Origin: Viola odorata | Lineage: Eukaryota; Streptophyta; Magnoliopsida; Malpighiales; Violaceae | Assembly (NCBI GenBank): GCA_963691705.1 | Contig: OY829545.1 | Location: 32,785,475-32,849,474, forward strand | Length of the DNA: 64,000 bases | Reading direction: 5' to 3' | In this document: in pieces, positions 1 through 10,418 of the stretch | Layout: every line of letters starts with the position of its first letter | Position numbering within the stretch: position 1 is the first letter of the stretch | Notes under the pieces: generated by a model | The model's input: the letters and a program-made list of their open reading frames with translations, nothing else | What the model was told of the DNA's origin: nothing | Databases searched by the model: none | Position numbers and translations under genes: made by a program

Positions 1-330
1 CCCGGGCCCAAATTTGAGGACGTTTGAGCTAGCCAATCGATGTAAGGCTCGGTTGGACATTTTTGCTGACTGGAATCCTACGCCACCAAGGATTCGCGGA
101 CGCGCTGTGTGATTGAGTCCGTACCATCTCCGACTTGCGAAGGTTAAACGATGGCATTTGACTTGGATCCCTAAACCACCTCATGACAGCGACGTTGAGC
201 CCAAGGTTGAACCCGAAGGCACGAGCCATAATCAAAGTGGATAAGGACGACATTGTCACGGATAAGGGCCTGCACCAGGCGCGATGCAACTCAAGGGAGT
301 CGGCCCAATTTGAAGCCCACTCGTGCGGTA
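1..330 (+). pseudogene. Decayed Ty3/gypsy pol tail (tentative)
   Basis: One plus-strand frame reads with few stops through a basic/proline-rich stretch (WIPKPPHDSD). A second stretch, around 230-320, gives DDIVTDKGLHQARC. This resembles the acidic tail followed by a TRAR-type segment at the C-terminus of chromovirus-like gypsy polyproteins. No integrase core or chromodomain is visible because the window begins here. The assignment is weak and could be a chance reading of a repeat. Confidence 0.25.
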
Positions 331-922
331 CTTGTTTTCTTTATTTAGGAACTTAATATTATTATTTATGTTAACTTCCTTTTGATAAATAAGGTATTTG
401 CTCGATTAGGACTCTTGTTCTCGAGCATAGTTACTTGGGTTTTTGTTATTTAAGGAGCCGCTTAGCTCTAGTGTCAAACAGTTTTGAGTTGATTAATAAA
501 AAGAGTGAGTTTTTTACCTTGTGTGTCTGCGAGTGGACTCTCGTGTGGCAATAGTGGATTCTCTTGTATTGTCTTGTTTCTCTTGAGTCCGCAATACTCA
601 AGTCGTTACAAGTAAAACCCTAAATTGCACCATTGTTCGAGCCACCTAGGTTGATTCTCCTAGGTGTTAGTCTAGGTCTAGGGAAGCAAGCAATAACCTC
701 ATTTAGTTGGATTAGGTTGGCTAATCCAGGTGTATTAGCAGGTCTAAGCTCGGCTAAGGGAGACAAGTATCATTCCGCGCAATTCCAAACCCTTGAACTA
801 GATCCAAACGGCGACATACGCATCCTTGGCTAATAGGATCGTATCAGTAATTTCTCTCTTTTAAACTTTAATTTAAATTGCAAGTTAAATTTGTTTAAAA
901 TTAATTTGTAGCTGTCATCATC
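331..922 (+). other. Non-coding stretch upstream of a Copia 3' LTR
   Basis: AT-rich sequence without a convincing gene. A 66-codon ORF (633-833) matches nothing I recognise. The first half may be LTR sequence of the gypsy remnant to its left. The second half runs directly into the Copia polypurine tract and so is probably the 3' untranslated region of element A. Confidence 0.35.
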
Positions 923-936
923 AAAAAGGGGGAGAT
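923..936 (+). promoter_or_regulatory. Polypurine tract of Copia element A
   Basis: AAAAAGGGGGAGAT lies directly against an LTR starting TGTTGG. A run of this form beside TGTT is the usual plus-strand priming site of plant Copia elements, so the sequence to the right is a 3' LTR. Confidence 0.7.
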
Positions 937-1332
937 TGTTGGCGGAAGGGGCATTTTAATCCTATTTTGATGATTTAAAGACACAAATTAATTATCATAC
1001 TAATGCAATTTTAAGTTAAAGTGTGTATGTAGCTTGCAACCATGACAAACAAGAGCAAAAAATTCAATTATCTCAAGCTCAAAATCAAGTGTACTTTAGG
1101 GCTTAAAACATGTAAGTATGATTCAATATAACACTTGATTTATGTTCAATTATACCTCAAGAAAAAGTGTCAAAAGGTTTTACGCAAAAATGAGTTTTGA
1201 AAAATAAGTTAAAATTAACAGAGTGCTTAACAACATACCACTAAGGCTTAGTGGCATACTGTTAAGGACTTAAAGAAAGAATTAATTTTTGCAGTGAAGC
1301 TAACGACATACCGCTAAGGCCTTAGCAGCATG
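937..1332 (+). mobile_element. Copia 3' LTR (element A), first part
   Basis: The LTR starts TGTTGGCGG after the polypurine tract and runs until it is cut by the minus-strand solo LTR F at 1333. It contains short inverted motifs around the word CCGCTAAGG. The rest of this LTR resumes at 62296. The style (long LTR, TATA box, end rich in C) resembles SIRE/Maximus-type Copia elements; this lineage call is inference. Confidence 0.6.
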
Positions 1333-1502
1333 TGATCACGTGCTTGTCGAGGGCACGATCAAATAATTACAACTTATCACCTGCAACAAAAAAGATTGAA
1401 GATAGTGGCAAGAGGTTCGATCCACAGAGAATGGTGAAGACATACACTAGACAAGGCCAGATACAAGTAAAACAATAAAAGAGACAATGGGGGGTTGGTT
1501 GG
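1333..1502 (-). mobile_element. Solo LTR F of the C family, 3'-end part (minus strand)
   Basis: The reverse complement closely matches the 3' end of the C-family LTR (for example 5470-5641), including the terminal words GTGCCCTCGAC and AAGCAC. F is split by element B; the rest lies at 60839-62295. The first five bases outside F are GCATG on the left and GTGTG on the right, possibly a mutated target-site duplication. F has LTR sequence only and no internal region, so it is best read as a solo LTR. Confidence 0.75.
1498..1502. repeat. Target-site duplication of element B, left copy
   Basis: GTTGG precedes the B 5' LTR and is repeated exactly at 60834-60838 after the B 3' LTR. This fixes both outer ends of B and shows that B inserted into F. 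Confidence 0.85.
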
Positions 1503-2427
1503 TGTTGATACCCGAATTTTGACGCCATTTAAATTAAATTTAGCATTTCTATCATTTTACTTAATTAATTGCCATTTAAATCAATTTGTTGTCATTAGGA
1601 CATTTTTAATTCTCATCACATTTTATCATCGTCATTATCGTCGTCAGCATTCGAAATCGCATTTTTAATTTTTCGTCACATATTTTCATTATTATTATTA
1701 TTAATATTTTCAACCTTAAAAATTACATTTTTAATTATCCATTAGTCATTTGCTAGTTATTTTTTCGTTTTAGGTCATCGCATAAAATTTAGGATTTTTA
1801 GTATTTTATCGCATTTTTTAGTATTTTTATTTTTTATTATTATTTTTGTTCGAGCTTTTATTGGACCCGAGTAAGTTCACTCGGACAATAGCTTGAACGC
1901 GTTATGTCTTCAATCAACTATTACCTACTCTTTTTTTCATTCACGCCGACCAATTTCCTTTCGCGTAGTTTCCGTCATAACGCCATTTATTTTTCATCCT
2001 AACATTTCATGTTTCCGAACGAGAAAATAAACACGTTAAGCGAAAAAATTTCTTCATTCGCTGTAGACTGTTGAACTCGTCTTATTTTTCTCTAAGTGCT
2101 GGCACTTTTGGCTCAAAAATTCGAAACGTTTGTTCACAAAAATGGCTCGAGGCCATTTAAATAAAATTAAAGGGACAATTGATCATCACCGTTGATCTGG
2201 TTGACCAAGGAAAATCAACCAGATCAACGGTTCACCATTTAAGGGATGCACCGTGGCAGCGAGCAGCAGCGGAGCAAGCCACCGAGCTACTTGCTCCTGT
2301 CGCTTCCTGTCCCGTCCGCGATCATCACAACGCTGTAGACCTGCCACCACGATGCCCTAGCCCCGCCAACGCAGGCCTTCCTCCCTCCACGCGCAGCGTC
2401 GCGTCCTCCCTTCACACGATCTTGGCC

Positions 2428-2436
2428 TATAAATAG
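2428..2436 (+). promoter_or_regulatory. TATA box of the B 5' LTR
   Basis: TATAAATAG follows the palindromic GGCC context and is conserved in the 3' LTR at 58790. It fits a Pol II LTR promoter starting about 30 bp downstream. Confidence 0.65.
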
Positions 2437-3239
2437 GCCATTGCCTTCCTTCGAAAATGGACACAAATTCACGACCAAGCAACTTGCTTCTTCTCCCTCT
2501 GGACAAATTGCTCCTCTTGAGCGATAGTCGCCACTAGTTTCAAGCATTTTAGTAAGCTTTTTTCAACCTTTTCCTTTATTTTTCTGCGCTTTCTTTCCTT
2601 GAATTTATTATTATCATTTTGATCAAACCAGTTGCTTATATTTATGCCAATAATTCCTATATATGCCATAGATTAAATATATACTTTTAATTTGCTTAAT
2701 CGTTAGATAAATCTTGCGAATTAATTATTTTTCGGTAATTATCATTTTCGTCATTTTTTCAAAATTAAACTCGGTACGGTTTAAACCGAGATTCGAGGTT
2801 CGTACGGTCGGAAAGCCGTCGAGGAGACGAGCATCTCGATACGAAGGTTTTTTGGTTTCGGCCACGGTTGGCCGGACCTTGGTCGCCAGCAGTAGCGCCG
2901 ACGATCTAAGGAAGATGATGATGAATAGTGCCATGCATGCTTGGGGTCACGCGGGAGAGAACCCATCACCATTCTTTTTATTTCCTTGGACCGGGAATAT
3001 TCCTGGCCCATTTCTTTTATTTTTCAAATTGGGCCCAACCCATTTTCATTCTTTTTGAGATCTCGGATCGTGTTTTTCGTAAAATACTCGTATGTTTCGT
3101 TATGACTATCTTTTCGTACTGTCGCTTTAAAATTCTGTAGCTATCAACTGTTTAAATTCTTCTCACTTTAATTTTTCACAATTTACTTTCCGCAATTTAA
3201 ATTCAGTCATTTAATTTACCGCCTATATTGTCGGTCGTA

Positions 3240-3570
3240 TTTTAAAATTCTGCAAATCATCAACTGTTTAATTTTATGCAAATCATCAACTGTTTAAATT
3301 TCTCGCACTTATCAACTGTCATCATTTAAATTCTTCGCACTCGTCAAATCAACATTTAAATTTTCGTATGCATCAAATCATCATTTAAATTTCTAGCACT
3401 TATCAACTGTCATCAATTAAATTTCTCGCGCTTATCAACTGTCATCATTTAAATTTTCGCATGCATCAAATCATCATTTAAATTTTCGTATGCGTCAAAT
3501 CGCCGTTTTTATCTTCGTACTCGTCAAAATCATGGTTTAATTTTTCAATAAATATCAACTGTTATTTAAA
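3240..3570. repeat. Short AT-rich tandem repeats inside the B 5' LTR
   Basis: Units of about 30-40 bp combine the words ATCATTTAAATTT, CGCACTTATCAACTG and CGTATGCATCAAATC in varying order. The same block occurs in the 3' LTR, with a different unit order and number. Confidence 0.7.
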
Positions 3571-4113
3571 TTCTCGCATTCATAAATTGCTTATTTATTT
3601 TTCGAGCTATCACTAACACTCTCATTTTGTAAGTTTAAAATTCAAGATTCGCTCGAAAGTACGCCTTTCTTTCCCTTTTATTTATTCAATGCTTTCCGTA
3701 GATATTAATCGTATGCATGATATATAGAATTGCTAGAATTAAAATCAACCCACACGAACAACTTGTTTAAAGACTTGCTTAAAAATGCCATGTTCGTTTG
3801 ATTTTAAATTTCCGCTTATATTGACTGCATGTATTTGGTGGCTTCGATCCCACATCAGTTTATCATTTCAAAACCTCTCATTTAATTTGTACTCTATTAA
3901 GCTATCCATGATAGAATCACGTAGTAATTAATTTAATCATGCATAAGTCCGATGATGAAATAGAGGGAGCTCATTCAGCCTTATGGAAAATTCAGTCCCA
4001 TCACGCTACGGTCAGGAATAATCGATCGGTCTTGAAAACAGTAACCTCGTCCGAAAAGATTTTTAAAACGGTAACCCCGTCCAACGATTAATTATTCCTG
4101 AACGATCCCGATC

Positions 4114-5641
4114 ATGGAAATTGGGCGTGATTTTATGCTCTTTTCTAGCCTTTTCGGTGGCATGATCCTGCTAATTGACCTTTATTTCCATCTTTATTGC
4201 AGATCAGCTCCAAAAGGAGAAAAAGAGCAAAAAGATGCATTTTTGGAAGAATTCTTGAGATTTCAAGCTTCAAGGCCTAGAAGATCAGAATGTCGTCGAG
4301 CCCTAGACGCTAACTAGACCAGTGAGCAGTCTCTCACCCGCGATATCTCTGCATCCATTCCTAATCGAAAGCTAAAGAGACGAATCTCCAAAGATCCGCA
4401 CGAGATTCCATGCGCATCTAGAAGATTCCAGAATATTCCAGTACGCTCTATGTGCTGTCACTCTCTCCCCTTTGCTGGAATTTGTCTTTTTGTAATCCCT
4501 TAGCTGGAATTTGTCTTCTTGTGGGCTGGACACTATATAAGCCTATAGTTTTAGGGTTTGAAGACATCTTGTAAATATTTTTCCACTTTCTTCTTTTGGC
4601 AGACGCCTCCTTTTCTCTCCTCCTTCTTTTGCGTGGTGGCTGAGGCATCCATTTCCAGCAGCCATTGAACTTAACCGGAACTTTGCTCCGACCGGTAACA
4701 TTTTAATAGTTTTATTCTTCTTGTTCTTCTTTTATGCAATATTTCTTTTCCTATTTTGTTTATTTGTTTTGTGATATGAGTAACTAGATTCTCCCTTCTT
4801 AGCAGAGGTATTTTGAGGGTTGCATGGGTAGTTAAGAGGCCTAAATATGTTTAATATATTCTTATTGTTGTATTCGATTGTTTGTCAGTTTCTTGTTAAG
4901 TCGTCTAGGGCAAGATTAGTAATCTGGCCAACTAATATCTAGACCTAGATGATTACTATCATTCTCTTGGTTATAACTGACGTGAATCCTTGAGTTAGAG
5001 TAGATACCTAGTGGAGGCAGTGCGAGAGGCCTCTATCTAGGGGTAAACGGTCGTTTAGGGTATGTGATACGAGTCTGACAAGCTGAGCTATCACACCCTA
5101 GATCTGTCTTGCCTCCCCTTCATGGGTGTTCTGAGTAGTGCCTCCCCGCATTCGTGCCTGGGAGGATGGCGGAACGTCAAGGCCACCTCATATGTGGAAA
5201 CGAGGGGTGGCTTTTATCTAAGAAGGTAAGTAGGGGATGTGGTGTGGAAACACAGTCCCTATAGCATGTGTATGACATAGGAATAGAATATTTCTACGCC
5301 GATGATTTTCATGCCCTCGACGCAACCCGAGAATGTCCTTTGCTAAGATTTCTTCTCTTCTGACTTTATTTCTTTATTTGATTTCTTCTTTGCATGTCGT
5401 GCCCTTGATTTATGTTTTTATTAATTATCTTATTAGCAACCATCTCTATCTTGGTTAACTAGATTAACCAACCAAACCCCCCCATTATTTCTTTTATTGT
5501 TTTATTTTATATCTGGTCTTGTCTAGTGTATGTCTTCACCATTCTCTGTGGATCGAACCTCTTGCCACTGTCTTCAATCCTTTTTTATTGCATGTGATAA
5601 GTTGTAATTATTTGATCGTGCCCTCGACAAGCACATCATCA
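4114..5641 (+). mobile_element. C 5' LTR, missing its first bases
   Basis: It matches the C 3' LTR and the reverse complement of F. The 3' LTR begins TGATAGCATG at 43031, so about 14 bases are missing here, in line with a deletion across the B/C border. It ends ...CATCATCA before the primer-binding site. The TATA box is at 4534. Confidence 0.8.
4534..4541 (+). promoter_or_regulatory. TATA box of the C 5' LTR
   Basis: CACTATATAAGCC gives a TATATAAG core, with leader sequence downstream. It is absent from the C 3' LTR because of the deletion and insertion there. Confidence 0.6.
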
Positions 5642-5644
5642 AAT

Positions 5645-5662
5645 TGGCGCCGTTGGCGGGGA
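5645..5662 (+). promoter_or_regulatory. Primer-binding site of C
   Basis: TGGCGCCGTTGGCGGGGA lies three bases after the LTR end. It differs by one base from the TGGCGCCGTTGCCGGGGA site common in plant Athila/Tat elements, usually paired with a tRNA-Asp. It contrasts with the TGGCGACTT site of D. Confidence 0.8.
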
Positions 5663-5744
5663 CTGGTGTTATTTCGTGCCCTTGACAGTTCTAGAATTTT
5701 TTATTTATTTTTATTTTTATTTATTTTATTTATTTCTTTCTTCC

Positions 5745-6844
5745 ATGTCTTATTTTAATCCTTATTCTTACTCACCCTCTTTTCCTCAGTGTTTTACTCC
5801 TAACCCCCCGTGATGGAATCAAGACTTTTTCAACTATGCAGGGCAAGACGAACCTAGCTATCAATATTATCCGCCTCCACAACCTCCACAAGACCAAGAG
5901 CTAGCTAACCTGAGGAGCCAACTTGAGGAGACGCAATTAGCCTTGCATGAGCTTAAGATACAGAGACAAACAAATGAATTAGTTGATATGGTGAATCAAG
6001 GTCAAGAGGCCTTGAAGGAGCTTAAGGAGCAGTGGCGCCAAGAGACCATTGAAGCAGACTTTGCATGCCTACCTGATCATCTGCCCTTGACGCTGGACCA
6101 CCTGAACCTACCCATCCTGCCCTAGACGTTGCCCCTGCGCCTGGGCCAACAATTTTAGCTACAACACTTCTCCCTAGTCACATCATGAGTCACCCTATCA
6201 CCCCCATAGAACAACATTTGCAGCACTTAAATAGTGATGACTATTCAAGTGAAGAGGAGAATTTTCCCACCGCCATTCTATGGGAGTTGCCATATGAGCG
6301 TCATGACCAAGATGATGAGTCTTATGGGTTAGAGGACCTTTTCATGCCCACGAATGAGCTAAAATTGGACGGCCCAGGATGTCTTCCTTCAGAGCCAGGA
6401 GCCAACGTAGAGTTCAAGGCCAGTGCAGTCACAATATTGAGTGACACAAATCTGCCAAATTTTTACGACGAGCGTCATGCCCTCGACAAGCCGGAACGTC
6501 GTGCCCTCGATACAGAATTAGAGGCAGAAATCGTTGTTCAGCCAAATTGTCCAAGTCAACTCTAGAACTGTTCTGACACTTTGGTAGGCCAAGGGATTGA
6601 CATTTTTGAAGCTTTTCAGCACATCAAATCTTGTGGGGAGCGTCATGCCCTAGACACAAAATTCACGTAGGGGGAGATTGAGGATTTAAGAGAGATTGAG
6701 GAAGAGACAATCGAGGTCTTGAGCTCTAAAGTTGTTATGTGTGATAGGGAGATTTCTAAACTTTCTGATTACATTGATCCTTTTCTTGAATTACCTTCAC
6801 TCATAATAATTTTTTCCTCTTTATTTTACGAGAACCCGAATTAA
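5745..6844 (+). pseudogene. Decayed ORF of element C, unknown function
   Basis: An ATG at 5745 opens MSYFNPYSYSPSFPQ. After a TGA at 5811 the same frame reads a tyrosine/proline/glutamine-rich section (YQYYPPPQPPQ) and a glutamate/leucine-rich section likely to form a coiled coil (about residues 50-105). A frameshift near 6070 then leads to an acidic section with repeated ALD words (SALDA, HPALDV, RHALDK, RRALDT, RHALDT). Further stops fall at 6563 and 6668, and it ends at TAA 6842. Total about 366 codons. It could be a reduced gag-like structural protein, but I see no gag domain or zinc knuckle. I do not recognise the family. Confidence 0.45.
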
Positions 6845-7108
6845 CATTTGAATCATTTTATGGTTGCCTGCAGGTTGCTTTGTTACTGGACCATCTACTT
6901 CATGCGATAATTCACATCAAACTAAGAGGATGGAAAGCATTTAGTAGGATTGGTTGAAGTTCGAACAGCCAACGTCGTGCCCTCGACGATAGTAGAGGTG
7001 CTTCGTGGGAGGCAACCCACGTCCCTTCTCCTTTTTATTTCTGCTTCACTCTTTATTTTTCAGAACTTTCTTGTGTGTGCCCTTCTCGCATTGAGCACAA
7101 TGCGCTGC
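6845..7108 (+). other. Start of the C 3' non-coding region
   Basis: No ORF of interest. It holds the hairpin at 7004-7021 and ends where element D inserted. The interrupted sequence continues at 25330 as TGTGGGGAGGG. Confidence 0.6.
7004..7021 (+). other. Conserved 3' UTR hairpin (C copy)
   Basis: CGTGGGAGGCAACCCACG forms a perfect 6-bp stem with a 6-base loop. The same hairpin, with the preceding GCTTCG-type context, occurs in D at 18288-18305. Confidence 0.7.
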
Positions 7109-7113
7109 CTAAG
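7109..7113. repeat. Target-site duplication of element D, left copy
   Basis: CTAAG directly precedes D and recurs at 25325-25329 after D. Confidence 0.9.
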
Positions 7114-8005
7114 TGTTGCTACCCGAATTTTGACTTACGTCACAACTTTTTTCGTTTTATTGCATGTCGCATTAATAGCCCGTTTATGTCAAATTTCAAT
7201 CAATTTTTGATCATGGACTATTTGTTTTAATATTTCACGTCATTTCACTTCTTTTGAATTTTTCGTATTTTTGTCGTATTTTCGACTAAATCGTATTTTT
7301 TGGTTTTCGTCAACGTATTTACGAATCTTTACGTTTACCACATTTAATAGCTCGTCTAAGTCAAATTTCTGTCGATTCTTGGTCCTAGGCTAATTTGTTT
7401 AAATATTCCATGTCATTTCGGGTCTTTTTAGTTTTTCGTATTTTTGACTGTCTTCACGCGAACTTTTCTCGGTCCCGAGTAAGTTTTCTCGGACCGTGGG
7501 TCGGATGCGTAATTTCTTTAATTGATAATTACGTACTATTTTTCTCTTTCACGCCACCGTGTTCAGTTTCGTTCAATTTTTGTCGTAAGGACATTTATTT
7601 TGCGCACAAACGTTTTGACGTTTTCGAAAGAGAAAATAAATACGTTAACTCAAAATTCTCGTTTATTTTCTGTACGCTAGTTTTCTTGTCTTATTTTTCT
7701 GCATGTCGTGGTTTCCTCGGCTCGGATTTATTTTCACTTTCGTACGAATTCGCTCGTACGAAAATATCTCGTTCGTGTCCAATTTCATGCATTAATGACA
7801 ATTAATGCATGAAATATCCAATTTACCTCACATTTCTTCCATGCTAGCTTCGCCGACTCTACTTTGATCATCACCAAGTCCCATCCGATCAACCAAGGCC
7901 ACACAAACCCAAACTTGGCCTCCACTCCGGCTACTGTTCACCCAAGATATTTCTCCCGTCCACTTTCAGCCACAAAACCTCCTCCAAACCGACTCCACTT
8001 TCCTC

Positions 8006-8014
8006 TATAAATAG
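8006..8014 (+). promoter_or_regulatory. TATA box of the D 5' LTR
   Basis: TATAAATAG in the context CCTCTATAAATAGCAAG, conserved in both LTRs. Confidence 0.65.
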
Positions 8015-8734
8015 CAAGCTTCATGCAACGAAATGAGGGCACCAAAAAATCTCCTCTTAATCTCCATTTCTTGCTCATCCTTCTTGGCAAAAGAGCTCTC
8101 CTAGAAAGTAAGCTTTCTCTCTCTCAAACTCTCTTTAAATTTCGTTTTTGGTCTAAAGCATGAAATAAATTGCTAAAACTTGCCTCACATGCTTAGTTTC
8201 CATGCCAATTTCATTTCCCTTGCTTCAATTTAATGGTATAAAGTCTTGGGTAATTAATAGCCTAATATGCATGTTAATTAGTTTGTTATCCTATGCTGAA
8301 ATTTGCTACTGTTTTCAATTCCAAAATTTTCTGTTTTCATGCATATGAGTTGCTGCCATGTAGGGGGTTTATTTGGGGTTGATTAGGGTGAGTTTTTAAC
8401 ATGTTGTAACCACCATGGTGGCCCGCCATGGTGGCCGGAGTTGAAGGAAAAAGAAGAGATGAGAAAGGAAAGGTGATGGGTTGAAGCCCATCTTTGTTTT
8501 TAAATTAAAACTTGGGCTTGGCCTAAGCCAAGCCCATTTTTAAATGCCCAAAATTCTAATGTGGGGCCCAGCCCATTTATTTTTCGTCAATTGTATAAAA
8601 TATTCGTATGCTTTTAAAAAATATGTTTAAATTAATTAAAATGATCGTATGCTTTTAAAAATATGTTTTAATTAATCGTATGCTCTTATATCATGTTTGA
8701 ATCAATTAATGTTCATATGCTTTTTTTTTTGTTT

Positions 8735-8850
8735 AAACTTGTTGTAATAATTAATTACCCATTTTTACTTGTTGTAATAATTAATTACCCATTTTTCACT
8801 TGTTGTAATAATTAGTATTTCACTTGTTGTAATAATTAGTTAGATAGTTA
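8735..8850. repeat. CTTGTTGTAATAATTA tandem repeats in the D 5' LTR
   Basis: About four units of 25-30 bp ending in TACCCATTTTT or TAGT. The matching block is at 24180-24290 in the 3' LTR. Confidence 0.7.
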
Positions 8851-9884
8851 TTCCGACCTCCAATTTGTAATAATTAGATAAATAGTTATTATTTTGGATT
8901 GTGGCTTGTAATAATTAGCTAAGTAGTTAAATCGTGTATGTTTGTATACCTAAAGTATTTATGTCAATTGTCGTCGATCGGGGTTCGTCCAAAAGGTAAG
9001 ATTACCTTAAACGTTTCCTTGTATGTTCACACGAAGGTCCAAAGCCTTAACCTTAGCGTATACATGACCACTTAGGAAACGCTAGAACCACCAAATCGTA
9101 TGCATGACATATAGAATTGTTAGCAATTAAAATCGACCCGCATGCCTACATGTTTACATCACTCGCATTTAATTACCATGAGATTAATTGTTTTCTTGTT
9201 AAGTGATACGCATGATGGTTCCAAAGGCCATACCAACCTATGTGCATTCATAAAAAATGTACTTCGCTAGTTTCAACCATGATAGATCACGTAGTAACTA
9301 AGTCATGCATGGCTCGATGAAAAGGGGGGAACGTCCGCTCTAGCATAAGAGACAAAATGGTAACCCCATCCCTCTGACCCAAACGGAAATAACATGTCCC
9401 TACGAAAAATGCTAAGATGTAACGTCACCTTTGAGGGCCAAATCGCGTAAAAAATGTTTAGATAATCGGAAAGTGTCCCAATTCGGTAAGCGGACTTTGT
9501 TGGCACGATTCGATCATTGGCCTATGTAAATGATCGGAAAGTGACTTGAGTTCGTGGGAAGAGGAGGTTGACATGCTTCGATCGTCTAAACAAATCTTTG
9601 TATATCAAAACTGTCTTCAAACATCACTTTTACCGGTAACCTTTTTAGGATGCGACTTGGGTGCCTAACACCTTCCCAAGTCCATAAATACGACCTCGAA
9701 TCATCGTTCTTTAGTTTAGACCATTGTGCCTTAGTTTATTTATTTTATGCCATGACGCTTAGGTTCCCTAAACCTTAGAAAATTAGGGTGGCGACTTCAT
9801 TGTATTATGCGAAGCATCCATTTATGCTTAGCATCCGTCCCAAACCTTAAACTCATTTTCAACGAAAAAGGGGGTGCGACGGTT

Positions 9885-9902
9885 TGGCGACTTCACCGTG
9901 GA
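9885..9902 (+). promoter_or_regulatory. Primer-binding site of D
   Basis: TGGCGACTTCACCGTGGA lies just after the LTR end. It closely resembles the Ogre site TGGCGACTCCACTGGGGA, described as pairing with tRNA-Arg. It supports the Ogre assignment and differs from the TGGCGCC site of C. Confidence 0.75.
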
Positions 9903-10418
9903 CTAGTAGGGTCGAAGCCGGTTTTATGGTGTTTGCTTTTTTATTATTTACTTATTTTTGAATAAATTGTTTTCGTGATTGTTATATACTATTGACTTTA
10001 ATAAATTGTTCATGTGCATCTCATGCATAATGCTTATCGCCGGCCATGATACCCAATAGGATTAGGAAGGTATTAGTGAAGCCATGTGGACCTGTGTCCC
10101 AGTATGCTTTCATGAACCCTAACTCAGATGTTGAACCCCTAAATGGATTGAGCGCCCAGAATCCTTGTCATGATTCGGTCAACGCTCTCGTATCCATTTA
10201 TGGGGGACCCCTTTTAGGGTAACATTCGGGAAACTTTTCAGCCAGTTAGAAATAGTTGGAGTCACACCAGCATATGCATCATGTTCGTGCATTTATTTTA
10301 CCGATGCCATGTTTTATTTTACTTTATACTTGTATTTTCCTCACGTTGTGTTTTTTTCGCTAACGCAACAATTTTCTTTTCTTCTTGTAAAACAGCCCCA
10401 CCCTACTTGTTCACTCAA
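9903..10418 (+). other. D leader with a conserved exon-like segment
   Basis: Non-coding leader. Around 10090-10260 a segment reading FMNPNSDVEPL in one frame is conserved in B (44941-45110, FTNPNSDEPL). Both are followed by TGCATCAT, an AT-rich stretch and a CAG just before ORF1. This could be a small upstream exon of ORF1, or simply a conserved leader. Confidence 0.4.

Larger units (their letters stand above)
1503..4113 (+). mobile_element. B 5' LTR, truncated on its right
   Basis: It aligns along its length with the B 3' LTR from 57863 to about 60470. It stops at GATCATGGAAA, where C-family sequence begins. About 365 bp of LTR 3' end and the primer-binding site are absent from the window. 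The TATA box is at 2428. Confidence 0.85.
7114..9881 (+). mobile_element. D 5' LTR (2.77 kb)
   Basis: Directly repeated at 21893-25324. It lacks about 640 bp present in the 3' LTR (about 23530-24180). The last base is G where the 3' LTR has A. The TATA box is at 8006. Confidence 0.9.

Noticed and set aside
633..833. 66-codon ORF near the left edge as a host gene
   Set aside because: Short, no domain, and it lies just upstream of a Copia polypurine tract, so it is most likely element UTR.
7395..7805. 136-codon ORF present at 7395 and again at 22174
   Set aside because: Both copies lie in the LTRs of D and are identical because LTRs are duplicated; the composition is that of AT-rich LTR DNA and B LTRs have no counterpart.
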